Positions 1 through 7,824 of a stretch of 64,000 bases of DNA are shown here, one piece after another. Positions within the stretch are counted from its first letter, which is position 1; the number at the start of each line of letters is the position of its first letter. The position numbers and the translations under genes are program-made. The stretch is from SAR202 cluster bacterium (GTDB taxonomy: Bacteria > Chloroflexota > Dehalococcoidia > Lucifugimonadales > GCA-2712585): contig VGZZ01000008.1 in assembly GCA_016872285.1 (NCBI GenBank), positions 1 to 64,000 on the forward strand. Direction: 5' to 3'. The notes below the pieces were generated by a model. It saw only the letters and a list, made by a program, of their open reading frames with translations. It did no database searches and was not told the origin of the DNA.

Positions 1-16
1 CCCCCCCCCCCCCCCC
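1..16. other. poly-C tract at window start
   Basis: Sixteen consecutive C residues open the window. Nothing else like it occurs in the 64 kb. It is probably a contig-end or assembly artefact rather than biology. Confidence 0.5.
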
Positions 17-137
17 ATTACCCTCCCTATCCCCCTATTGCTCCATCTGGTATAGTTATACCAACCCAGGCTCCAGCCCAGCTTCAAATCGTCCCTTGGG
101 ATTGGAGCCTAATATTCTTGGAAGGGGGGTGAACTAG

Positions 138-329
138 ATGGCCTATGTATCCCTGAACGATGGCGAATCGCCAGAGAGCCTTATAAGCAGGTTCCGGTCG
201 GCAGTCCAGCGCTCCGGCATCCTGCGCGAACTCAAAAACCGCCGCTACCACAAGACCAAGAGCCAGAAGGCTCGCGAGGCCGCCCAGCGCGCCGCCCGCC
301 GCGCCCGACGACGACGCGTCATGCGCTAG
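138..329 (+). CDS. rpsU: 30S ribosomal protein bS21
   Basis: A 63-residue, very basic protein matching bS21, the small-subunit protein that sits near the anti-Shine-Dalgarno region of 16S rRNA. The N-terminal half carries the family pattern (E-S-P-E-S-L-I-S-R-F, then a conserved L-R-E-L-K-N-R-R-Y). The C-terminus is an Arg/Ala-rich helix ending R-R-R-R-V-M-R. A strong purine-rich ribosome binding site (GGAAGGGGGG, about 119-128) precedes the ATG. It stands alone, followed by a hairpin terminator. Family length is usually 58-70 residues, so it looks complete. Confidence 0.95.
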   Translation: MAYVSLNDGESPESLISRFRSAVQRSGILRELKNRRYHKTKSQKAREAAQRAARRARRRRVMR

Positions 330-355
330 CCCGTCCCTTCCTTTATAGACTTCCA

Positions 356-393
356 TAAAAACGCCAGGCCATAATGGTCTGGCGTAATTGTTT
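356..393 (+). terminator. intrinsic terminator of rpsU
   Basis: The stem CGCCAGGCC / GGTCTGGCG (one G-U pair) with an ATAAT loop lies at 362-384. An A-run precedes it and TAATTGTTT follows. It is 30 nt past the rpsU stop. Confidence 0.6.
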
Positions 394-437
394 GCCATGA
401 AATAAGCTTTGGGCTCAAATGAACAGGGAGCGTACTT

Positions 438-512
438 GTCATTCTGGTGAGCCTTTAGCCCTGAGTATGCCGAAGGGGAAGTCGGTACTCCGACGTAGTC
501 GAAGAATCTGTC
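438..512. repeat. intergenic repeat, GTCATTCTGA type (copy 1)
   Basis: A degenerate copy of the short repeat starting GTCATTCTG and ending GTCGAAGAATCTGT. Here it is interrupted by the common CCTGAGTATGCCGAAGG piece. Other copies lie near 19490, 22944 and 45727. With the terminator it fills most of the rpsU-HAD gap. Confidence 0.75.
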
Positions 513-597
513 ATGCTTGCATCTCAGCTGCCGTCTCCGCTAGTCGGCTCCGCATCAATGATTTTCTCTGTGCCCTTTTCTAAGGCCACATCCCCCC

Positions 598-1293
598 ATG
601 AACAACTTCTCCCAATTCCAGGTCCTCACCTTCGACTGCTACGGCACCCTCATCGACTGGAAGTCCGGCCTCCGCTCCGCCCTCATCCCCATCCTCCGGC
701 GCCACGGCGTCGCCATCTCTCTCAAACGCCTCCTCCAACTCTACGGCCAGTTCGAGCGAGAACTTCAATCAGAACAGCCCTTCCGCGACTACCGCTCCAT
801 CCTCCAATCCATCGTCCTCCGCCTCGGCCACACCCTCGACTTCCACCCAACCGCCGACGACACCGCCTCTCTACCCGACTCCCTCGGCGGCTGGCCCCCC
901 TTCCCAGATACCGTCCCTGCCCTCAAAGCCCTGAAGCAGCGATTTAAGCTCGCCATCATCTCCAACACCGACCGCGACCTCCTGGCCCTAACCCTCCAGA
1001 AGCTTGAAATCGACTTCGACTGGCTCATCACCTCCCAGGACGTAGGCCGCTACAAGCCCTCCCACGAGAACTTCCACTACGCCCTCAAGACCATCGGCCT
1101 CCCCAAAACGCAGGTCCTTCACGTCGCCCAGAGCATGTACCACGATATCGCCCCCGCCCGCCAACTCGGCATCGCCACCCTCTGGATCAATCGCGGCGAC
1201 ACCACCCTCACCCCCGACGTGGACGCGGAACCCGACTGGCTAGCCCCCAACCTCACCCAGGCCTCCCGCCTCCTACTGAGCAAAGCCCGGTGA
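598..1293 (+). CDS. HAD-superfamily hydrolase, haloacid dehalogenase type II-like
   Basis: A 231-residue cytosolic HAD hydrolase. Visible motifs in order: motif I F-D-C-Y-G-T-L-I-D-W near residues 12-21 (nucleophile Asp13), a helical cap domain (about 25-100), motif II I-S-N-T-D near 120, motif III Lys in G-R-Y-K-P-S near 147, and motif IV with an acidic M-Y-H-D-I-A loop near 180. The D-x-Y-G-T-L pattern and cap size fit type II 2-haloacid dehalogenases and related phosphatases, which use an Asp ester intermediate. Which substrate it hydrolyses cannot be told from sequence. Codon use is typical of the window (C-ending). It has no operon partner. Confidence 0.85.
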   Translation: MNNFSQFQVLTFDCYGTLIDWKSGLRSALIPILRRHGVAISLKRLLQLYGQFERELQSEQPFRDYRSILQSIVLRLGHTLDFHPTADDTASLPDSLGGWPPFPDTVPALKALKQRFKLAIISNTDRDLLALTLQKLEIDFDWLITSQDVGRYKPSHENFHYALKTIGLPKTQVLHVAQSMYHDIAPARQLGIATLWINRGDTTLTPDVDAEPDWLAPNLTQASRLLLSKAR

Positions 1294-1377
1294 TGTCCAT
1301 TCACAATCCTGGAGTCGCAACGCCGTGCTTGCTGCCATCACCTTCATCCAGGTGGCCACGCTAGGCGCAACTGTCTT

Positions 1378-1436
1378 CTAGTCCCTTTGCCCTTGATGGG
1401 AGAGGATTAAGAGCCTGTCCTGAGGGTATCCGAATG
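1378..1436. repeat. intergenic repeat fragment, CCTTGATGGGAGAGG type
   Basis: This begins like the CTCCCTTGATGGGAGAGGATTAAGG repeat found at 5671, 15615, 23047 and 29601 (shown in parts: CTCCCTTGATGG, GAGAGGATTAAGG). It switches midway to GAGCCTGTCCTGAGGGTATCC, a piece of another repeat. It is a hybrid or recombined copy in the HAD-NHL gap. Confidence 0.6.
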
Positions 1437-1531
1437 GGTGACGATAAAGGCAGAACGGCACCACGTAACTCGCTTGCAAACGAAAGACCATTGAACTAAC
1501 ATCCCCAATGTTGGAGGTAGACAATAGACCG

Positions 1532-2803
1532 ATGCGTGATACATGGCCAGGGATGACTCGAACGGGAATTGTCAGCCGTACCACCCAGAGCCTGATCCTG
1601 ACCTTTTTCTTGCTAGTCTCTGCGTGCGCCACTAAGCAGGACCGTTCGGAATCCCAACAGCCGTGTCCTGGCCTCCTCCCCCTACCCGGATTTTCGTCAA
1701 CACCAACACCTTCTGCACTCCACTACCAGTGGGGTCTCTTATGTTCCGAGGAAGGGAGACACACCGAAGCCGAACTGCAATTCACGCTCTCGATAGCAAA
1801 GCATCGTCGCGAAAACGACATCTCCCTCCAAGCTGTGTACAGCGCTAGGGCTATCGCTTATCGCAAACTCGGACGGGATGAACTCTTTCTTGCGGACTGC
1901 CAAAAGGTATTCGATCTAAACCCCGGGTACGAAACGCCGACGAAATTGGTGTGGGGAGAGCGCGGGCGAGGCGATGGACAGTTCCGTAACCCTTGGGGTA
2001 TCGCTTTGGGTGCCAGTGGTGACATCAACGTAGTAGATTCCGACAATGAACGGATTCAAAGATTTGATACCCATGGTAAATTCCTTTCAAAGATCGACCT
2101 GCCAGGGAGCCACCTAAAAGGAATTGCCACTGACATGTTGGGTTTCCTGTACGTGACCGATGGGGATTGGGTCCGAAAATTAGGGCCGGATGGTGGCAAA
2201 ATATTTGCGTTGGGTGGGTACGGGACAGGCAATGGTCAACTTAGCCAGCCATTGGCGATAGCAGTTGATCCAAAGGGAATTATCTATGTGGCGGATACTG
2301 GGAATAACAGAATCCAAACGTTTAATGACCGAGGCAGGTTTCTGGATGAATGGGTGTTTCCGGAGTTCTACCCGCGGGCGATCCACATTGCAAACGAAAA
2401 CGAGATTTGGGTGGGTGGTCAAAAGGGAGTGCTCCAGTTGGACAGTCGAGGAGTGGTAGCCCAAGAATTCACCAGCAGCGTGGGAGCATACACCAGCCCC
2501 GTGGCAGGCGTTTCCCTCACAGAGATTATTGATGGCATTGCCGTTACTATTGATGGTAGGGTGATCATTACTACTGACTTCGGGATCGTTTGGGTAAAGG
2601 GCTCTCCATCCAGTGACACCTTTCCTGAGCGAGCCATCACGCACGGCTACCGATTCGACGGCTGCCATTCTCCGCTGAGGGGGCCCCGCGGCATTATTGC
2701 GGATGCTTTCGGATCAATCTGTGTTGTGGACAGTTCAAACTCCATGATTGTGGTATTCGGCCCGCAGGGCATCACAGGGCTCGCCACACCAGCGCCGCCT
2801 TAG
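1532..2803 (+). CDS. NHL-repeat lipoprotein with TPR-like N-terminal part
   Basis: About 423 residues. A signal peptide ends in the lipobox L-V-S-A-C, so it is probably a lipid-anchored extracytoplasmic protein. Next comes a TPR-like helical stretch (W-G-L-L-C-S-E-E-G-R-H-T-E-A-E through D-L-N-P-G-Y). Then follow several NHL/beta-propeller repeats recognisable by G-Q-F-R-N-P-W-G-I-A, I-Y-V-A-D-T-G-N-N-R-I-Q-x-F and related copies. Such propellers bind ligands or proteins; the partner is unknown. The start is uncertain: ATG 1532 has GGAGGT 13 nt upstream, while ATG 1553 gives a tidier signal peptide and 1508 is possible. Codon use is mixed, unlike the C-ending neighbours, which suggests acquisition. 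Confidence 0.8.
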   Translation: MRDTWPGMTRTGIVSRTTQSLILTFFLLVSACATKQDRSESQQPCPGLLPLPGFSSTPTPSALHYQWGLLCSEEGRHTEAELQFTLSIAKHRRENDISLQAVYSARAIAYRKLGRDELFLADCQKVFDLNPGYETPTKLVWGERGRGDGQFRNPWGIALGASGDINVVDSDNERIQRFDTHGKFLSKIDLPGSHLKGIATDMLGFLYVTDGDWVRKLGPDGGKIFALGGYGTGNGQLSQPLAIAVDPKGIIYVADTGNNRIQTFNDRGRFLDEWVFPEFYPRAIHIANENEIWVGGQKGVLQLDSRGVVAQEFTSSVGAYTSPVAGVSLTEIIDGIAVTIDGRVIITTDFGIVWVKGSPSSDTFPERAITHGYRFDGCHSPLRGPRGIIADAFGSICVVDSSNSMIVVFGPQGITGLATPAPP

Positions 2804-2820
2804 TCCCTGCTAATTAAGGA

Positions 2821-3198
2821 GACCGTCCTTCCGCTGGTCTTCTCCTTGCCCAGGGCGGCCACTTTAGATACCTGGCGGACAGGGGCTTTAGCTCCAAGGA
2901 GGGTGAGGCTTACTGGCAGTAGAGCTATGGTGTAAGGGTCCTAGCCCCGTCCCTTAGGCAGAGCAAGAGTCCCTGGCCCCAGGCCCAAAGGCGCTTACAC
3001 TCCAGCCTTAGACAGATAGTTGAGGTGGTATACCGGGTGCTCAGAAGGCAGTTCGCCCTGGAAGACCATGGCTCCAAAGGTATGGAAGGCTTACTTACCC
3101 CCGTGGCTGCCAAATTATCAGCCTACCTTTTTGGCATCAGGATCAATCATCAATTCCAACGCCCCTTCCACTCCTTTGCTACAATCACTACTTGGTAA
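2821..3198 (+). pseudogene. transposase C-terminal remnant (DDE type, IS982/IS5-like)
   Basis: In one frame the segment reads as the C-terminal part of a DDE transposase: R-Y-L-A-D-R-G-F-S-S-K-E-G-E, then V-R-Q/L-R-Q-I-V-E-V-V-Y-R-V-L, then G-L-L-T-P-V-A-A-K-L-S-A-Y and a terminal R-I-N-H-Q-F-Q-R-P. The frame is broken by a TAG at 2920-2922 and closes with TAA at 3196-3198. No start, N-terminal half or inverted repeats are visible, so this is a decayed fragment. Family assignment rests on remembered motif shape only. It occupies nearly all of the 2804-3240 gap. Confidence 0.65.
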
Positions 3199-3240
3199 TT
3201 TTGCATCACACATGGACAAAGGCGATGATGGACTATGGAA

Positions 3241-4128
3241 CTACAACGCCCTCCAGTACCGCCTCCCCTTCCCCCTCACTACCCTCCCAAACCCCGGCGC
3301 CGGAAAATGCCCCGCCGCCACCTTAATCCCCTCCCTCTCCAGCCACTCCACCGTCTCCCTTCGAGTCTTCCTTCCTAGCTCCGGCTGAACGTCCGCGTGC
3401 GCCTCCCAGTCCGGTATCTCTAACTGCACACGCAAGTGCGCCACGTCCCCCAAAATAAACGCCCGCTCCCCCGCTGAGGTTATCATCAGGCTCTGATGCC
3501 CCGGCGTATGCCCCGGGGTCGGCACCGTCTCCACCTCCGCCGTCACCGCCTTCTTCCCCTCCACCAGCTCCAAATCCCCCACCTTCGCCAGCCCCTCCCC
3601 CAACTCCTTCGACTTGTCCACAAACAACCCTATCGCCTCCTCCGAAAACGCGTACGGCCTCGCCCCCGCCGGCTTCTTCGACGGGTTCCGAAGCAATTCC
3701 CAGTCAACCTTCGGCACTATATACCTGGCCTTCGGAAACGTCCGCCTCACCTTCCCGCCCGACGTCACCGCCATCCATCCGATGTGGTCGAAATGCAAAT
3801 GCGTCGCCACTACAACGTCTATCGACTCCGGATCGACGCCCCGCTCCTTCATCACCCGCGGCAGCCTCCCCTCCACGTTCCCCATCGCCGCCACCGGCCC
3901 CGGCCCCACCCCCGCGTCCACCAGTATCCTCTGTCCCCCCGACACCACCAGGAACGCCGCCACGTTTATCCCGCCCTTAACCTTGCAGTTTTCATCGATA
4001 TGCTCCCCATACGCCCCAAAATCCTTCACCGACCTGTTGCTAAAAAAATTACACGCGTCAATCTCCGCCACACAATCGGAAAAAGAAACAACCTCCACCT
4101 TCCCCACCGTCATCTTATCCATAGCCAT
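3241..4128 (-). CDS. MBL-fold metallo-hydrolase
   Basis: A 295-residue metallo-beta-lactamase-fold hydrolase. The metal-binding signature T-H-L-H-F-D-H-I-G-W (H-x-H-x-D-H) lies near residue 110. Further ligand motifs follow in order: T-P-G-H-T-P-G-H, then I-L-G-D-V-A-H, then A-G-H-F-P-A-P near the C-terminus. This arrangement matches the AttM/AiiB-like lactonase and general esterase branch of the fold, but the substrate is not predictable. There is no signal peptide, so it is cytosolic. The start codon is preceded by GAGGGGGG on the minus strand. It is divergent from the alcohol dehydrogenase, with a composite repeat between them. Confidence 0.88.
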   Translation of the reverse strand: MAMDKMTVGKVEVVSFSDCVAEIDACNFFSNRSVKDFGAYGEHIDENCKVKGGINVAAFLVVSGGQRILVDAGVGPGPVAAMGNVEGRLPRVMKERGVDPESIDVVVATHLHFDHIGWMAVTSGGKVRRTFPKARYIVPKVDWELLRNPSKKPAGARPYAFSEEAIGLFVDKSKELGEGLAKVGDLELVEGKKAVTAEVETVPTPGHTPGHQSLMITSAGERAFILGDVAHLRVQLEIPDWEAHADVQPELGRKTRRETVEWLEREGIKVAAGHFPAPGFGRVVRGKGRRYWRAL

Positions 4129-4222
4129 TCAACGCCCCCCTCTCAGAAAATCTTCCTAACTCCCGAGCATTCTCCACAAAGTAACACTCGCTTGCAATGG
4201 AATGGAGCGTTCTTGTCTCCTC

Positions 4223-4332
4223 TGGTTCTCCCCCTTCGGCCTGGAAGGCGAAGGGGGAGAACCAGAGGGGGTTGTGGTGTATCTTTTTCTCTTCCCCTTC
4301 CAGCAGGAAGGGGATTAAGGGGATGGTATCCC
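4223..4332. repeat. composite double-hairpin repeat (copy A1)
   Basis: Module 1 is the hairpin CTCCCCCTTCG/CGAAGGGGGAG. The linker is AGAGGGGGTTGTGG. Module 2 is the hairpin CCCCTTCC-AGCA-GGAAGGGG with the tail GGGGATGGTATCCC. This is the reference layout for the family. It lies in a divergent intergenic region, so it is not simply a transcription terminator. Confidence 0.85.
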
Positions 4333-4449
4333 ACTTAAGAAGAAGGCTTGGCTTTTCAGCATCACCGAACGCAGTTGGTCCCCCCTTCCTTTGACATCAC
4401 CCTCCCCCGTCCATTAACTTTATCCCAACTACCATCAGGGGTGACCGCC

Positions 4450-5550
4450 ATGAAGGGTCGAGTCGTCGTCTGCCGCCAGTACCGCAAGCCCTTCGACATC
4501 GAAGAATACGAAGTCCCGCCCCTGGATCCCGGCGCCATCCTCCTCCGCACCGCCCAGTCCGGCGTCTGCGGCTCCGACCTTCACACCTGGCGCGGCGACC
4601 AGGAAAAAGCCCCCCTGCCCAAAGCCGGCAAGCTCATGGGCCACGAAGGCTTCGCCACCATCGACTCCCTCGGCAAAGGCGTCAAGACCGACTCCCTCGG
4701 CCAGCCCCTCCATGAAGGCGACCGCGTCGTCTACTCCGCCCTCTTCCCCTGCTACCACTGCCGCCACTGCCTCAAAGGCAACACCGCCTTCTGCCTGGAC
4801 CGCCCCGTCCCCGTCGCCGGCGTCTACCCCTACTTCACCGCCACCTACGCCGACTATATGTACCTCCCGCCTCGACATCCCATCTTCAAAGCCCCCGACA
4901 GCCTCCCCGACGAGGTCCTCGCCCCTGTCAATTGCGCCACCGGCACTGTAATGCAAGGCCTACGCTCCGCCGGCGCACGAGAGGGCCATACCGTCGTCAT
5001 CCAGGGCGCGGGCGGCCTCGGCCTCACCGCCACCGCCGTCGCCAAGGACCTGGGCGCCCACCAGGTCATCGTCCTCGACCGCCTGGAAAACCGCCTTCAG
5101 CTCGCCGAAGAGTTTGGCGCCGACCACACTATTAACGTCGAGGAGTTCAACACCCCCGAGGCCCGCGTCGGTCGAGTCAAGGAGCTGACTCATGGCCGCG
5201 GCGCCGACATCGTCATGGAGCTGGTAGGCCGCGCAGAGCTTATGGCGGAAGGTCTTCAGATGCTGGACAACACCGGCACGTTCCTGGAAATCGGCGACAT
5301 CGTTCCCGGCCGCACCGTCGCCATAGACCCCTCCACCCTCCTCAAGGGCAAGCGCATCGTCGGCTCCCTCATGTACCCCGCCGAAATCCTTCCCCTCGCC
5401 CTCGACTTCCTGGAGCGCAACGTCAGCCGGCGCCCCTTCCACAAAATCGTATCCCACAAATTCAAGCTGGCCGACGTCAATAAAGCCTTCGAGCAGGCCG
5501 AATGGAACGCCCGCCAGACCGCCGTCACCCGCGCCGTCCTGGTGCCCTAA
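4450..5550 (+). CDS. zinc-dependent alcohol dehydrogenase (MDR family)
   Basis: 366 residues from the ATG at 4450, chosen because CAGGGG lies 8 nt upstream and the N-terminus then aligns with the family; the frame is open for 34 codons further upstream without family features. Catalytic-zinc motifs: G-V-C-G-S-D-L-H-T (near 30) and G-H-E-G-F (near 60). The structural zinc is bound by a four-cysteine lobe, C-Y-H-C-R-H-C then C after seven residues. The Rossmann motif G-A-G-G-L-G-L lies near 180. The enzyme should oxidise a secondary alcohol or polyol with NAD(P), in the threonine/sorbitol dehydrogenase-like group. The substrate is not inferable. Confidence 0.9.
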   Translation: MKGRVVVCRQYRKPFDIEEYEVPPLDPGAILLRTAQSGVCGSDLHTWRGDQEKAPLPKAGKLMGHEGFATIDSLGKGVKTDSLGQPLHEGDRVVYSALFPCYHCRHCLKGNTAFCLDRPVPVAGVYPYFTATYADYMYLPPRHPIFKAPDSLPDEVLAPVNCATGTVMQGLRSAGAREGHTVVIQGAGGLGLTATAVAKDLGAHQVIVLDRLENRLQLAEEFGADHTINVEEFNTPEARVGRVKELTHGRGADIVMELVGRAELMAEGLQMLDNTGTFLEIGDIVPGRTVAIDPSTLLKGKRIVGSLMYPAEILPLALDFLERNVSRRPFHKIVSHKFKLADVNKAFEQAEWNARQTAVTRAVLVP

Positions 5551-5889
5551 ACCATGCCTGCCATCCTGAGCGAAGTCCACGCTCGTATGTAGTCAAAGGA
5601 CTTTATCGCCGTGTCAATTGCCTCCTTCGCCATCACAAAAACACGCCTCACATGGGAGATCCCTTCTTCTTTCCTCTCCCTTGATGGGAGAGGATTTAAG
5701 GTGAGGGTGAAACCCTATGAACACGCACCGTCCGCCAGGCATAAACACACCTTCCATGGCCTCCTCCTCTGGTCCCTTCCCCCCTTAAGGGGGAAGGTTA
5801 GAGCCTGTCCTGAGTATGCCGAAGGAATGGGGGGTCGGGGTCTTGGCGGGGGGGGTTGTCCTCCTACTGCATACTGAAGGAGCCACTCC
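5551..5889. repeat. intergenic region holding three repeat fragments
   Basis: No gene is seen. About 5562-5606 is a degenerate GTCATTCTGA-type copy (CCTGAGCGAAGTCC). 5671-5719 is a clear CTCCCTTGATGGGAGAGG copy ending GGTGAGGGTGAAACCCT. 5774-5843 is a composite-repeat half with the stem CTTCCCCCCTT/AAGGGGGAAG and an inserted GAGCCTGTCCTGAGTATGCC piece. A ribosome binding site (GAAGGAG) for the next gene closes the region. Confidence 0.7.
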
Positions 5890-7131
5890 ATGAAATTTGA
5901 CCTCTTCTGCCTCCCCACCATCCCAGGCACCCTGGAAGACCGCGCCCGCCTCCGGCCCATCGGCCGCAACAACGACCGCTACCAGCAAATGCTCGACGAG
6001 CTCCGCAAAATCGTCGTCTTCGCCGACAAGGCCGGCTTCCACGCCTTCTCCACCACCGAGCACCACTTCCACTCCGAAGGCTACGAAGCCTCGGTAGCTC
6101 CCCTTCTCCTCTACGCCGACTTCGCCGCCCGCACCAAAAACATCAAGTTCGCTCCCTTGGGCCTCGTCCTCCCCTCCTGGGACCCCATCCGATGCGCCGA
6201 AGAGCTAGCCATCCTCGACCACCTCACCAAGGGCCGAGTCATCGCCGGCTTCGCGCGAGGCTACCAGGACCGATGGACCAACGTCCTCGGCCAGCAGTAC
6301 CACGTCACCGCCGCCACCATGGACGGCTCCGCCATCGACGAGCGCAACCGCGAGGTCTTTGAAGAGGTCTTCGAGATCATCAAGCTGGCCTGGACCCAGG
6401 ACACCCTCTCCTACAAAGGCAAATATTACTCGGTGCCTGTCCCCTACGAAGAAGGCATACGTCGCTGGCCTCCTACCCAGTGGACCGCCAGCTACGGCGC
6501 CCCCGGCGAGATGGACAGCGAAGGCGTCATCCGCAAAATCTCCGTCATCCCCAAGCCCTACCAGAACCCCCACCCTCCCTTCTGGCAGCCCTTCGCCGTC
6601 AGCGAGACCACCATCCGACGCTGCGCCCAGCGCGACATCGTCCCCTGGATCATGACCTCTCTGCCGCCCAACTTCACCCAACTGTGCCAGGTGTACCAGG
6701 AAGTAGCCGCCAAGGAAGGCCGAGAGCATCGGCTGGGCCAGAACGTCGGGGCCATCCGCGCCGTCTACTTCGGAAAGACTTACGAGGACGCCTTCAAACT
6801 TGGCCTCAAGGCCCACGGCATCGGCTTTCACCACTACTTCGGCGGCTTCGGCTTCGTCGAACCCTTCCGCAACCCCGGCGAGGAGTCCCCAAGACCCCTC
6901 ACCTTCCCCACCGAGCGGCAGACCTTTCAGCGCATGGTCGACCACGACTTCGCCATCTGCGGCACCGTCGATCAGGTCAAACGCAAAATCGAATCCTTAT
7001 CCAAATGCCACTCCAACGGCAGCCTGGAATGGTTCGGCTGGAGCTTCGGCCAGGGCTTCCTAACCTGGCCCGAAGCCCAAGACCAGCTCGCCCTCTTCGA
7101 AAAACACATCATGCCCGAATTCAAGGGCTGA
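5890..7131 (+). CDS. LLM-class flavin-dependent monooxygenase
   Basis: A 413-residue luciferase-like (alpha/beta) TIM-barrel flavoenzyme. The N-terminus reads M-K-F-D-L-F-C-L-P, followed by the conserved substrate-side T-T-E-H-H-F-H-S-E-G-Y near residues 56-66. Later comes G-R-V-I-A-G-F-A-R-G-Y near 115-125. These are standard for bacterial luciferase-like oxygenases using FMNH2 or F420. A GAAGGAG ribosome binding site lies just upstream. A second member lies at 16916; the two share layout but differ clearly in sequence. SAR202-type genomes are known for expanded LLM families, thought to attack recalcitrant organic compounds. No reductase partner is adjacent. Confidence 0.9.
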   Translation: MKFDLFCLPTIPGTLEDRARLRPIGRNNDRYQQMLDELRKIVVFADKAGFHAFSTTEHHFHSEGYEASVAPLLLYADFAARTKNIKFAPLGLVLPSWDPIRCAEELAILDHLTKGRVIAGFARGYQDRWTNVLGQQYHVTAATMDGSAIDERNREVFEEVFEIIKLAWTQDTLSYKGKYYSVPVPYEEGIRRWPPTQWTASYGAPGEMDSEGVIRKISVIPKPYQNPHPPFWQPFAVSETTIRRCAQRDIVPWIMTSLPPNFTQLCQVYQEVAAKEGREHRLGQNVGAIRAVYFGKTYEDAFKLGLKAHGIGFHHYFGGFGFVEPFRNPGEESPRPLTFPTERQTFQRMVDHDFAICGTVDQVKRKIESLSKCHSNGSLEWFGWSFGQGFLTWPEAQDQLALFEKHIMPEFKG

Positions 7132-7194
7132 AGCGTGCCGTTCTCTACCTACATCTTAATCTAGCTGCCACGCTTCGCATGGCTCTTCCCCCGT

Positions 7195-7321
7195 CTGGTA
7201 CCCCTTCTTCTCCTATTGCAAAGGAGAAGAAGGGGCTAGGGGATGATGAGGTGATCCTATTTTTCTTTCCCTCTTCTCCCGTAGTCGGGAGAAGAGGGAC
7301 AAAGGGTGATGAGGGTCCCCC
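7195..7321. repeat. composite double-hairpin repeat (copy A2, variant stems)
   Basis: Module 1 has a different stem, CCCCTTCTTCTCCT/AGGAGAAGAAGGGG with an ATTGCAA loop. Module 2 is CCCTCTTCTCCCG/CGGGAGAAGAGGG with the tail AAAGGGTGATGAGGGTC. Both hairpins are perfect although the sequence differs from copy A1. It lies downstream of the LLM gene. Confidence 0.8.
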
Positions 7322-7527
7322 GCTTAAAACCAAGGTTCGCCCCTAGACTGAACGAAATCACTCACCTAATCCAATACGCCTAATCGGACTCCCCAAAAGG
7401 AACCACTTCTCCTTAGTCGTCAAGATTTCGTAGTATCCTTAAAGGTATCAATCCATTTGTCCCTTCTGAAATGGCGAAAGCGTTAACCTTCCATTAACAT
7501 TTAACCGTCAGCGGCTATCCGTCTTAG

Positions 7528-7556
7528 TTGACACCCCTTATCGTCAGGAATAGATT
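7528..7556 (+). promoter_or_regulatory. sigma-70-type promoter upstream of gdhA
   Basis: TTGACA (7528-7533), a 17-nt spacer, then TAGATT (7551-7556). The -35 box is perfect and the spacing ideal. It would give a leader of about 260 nt before the gdhA start. The 7322-7824 gap is otherwise without a convincing gene. Confidence 0.55.
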
Positions 7557-7824
7557 CTACTCTGTGGACTGCCCATAAGGATAACATCAAGGTAAAAGTC
7601 TTTGTCCCGCGTCTCTCACAACCTCCAAAAAACGCTTCCTCTCATACTTCGCTTTTACCTCCAACTCATTCCTGGCGCCCTTCCAAAACCTCCTTGTAAG
7701 GGCTACTATATCCAAGGGATCCCCTTCAACACCTCCCTGCCGCCTTGCGGATAGCCGCGCCCTGGAAAACCAAAAACAATCACACTCAGTCTATAAAACG
7801 GAAAATCTTGAAGGAGAACTTATA

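Noticed and set aside
84-398. Minus-strand open frame over rpsU
   Set aside because: Shadow of the convincing bS21 gene with no family motif.
7587-7735. Minus-strand gene in the gdhA leader
   Set aside because: Short, no start codon or ribosome binding site, codon use unlike the genome; kept only as a weak observation.
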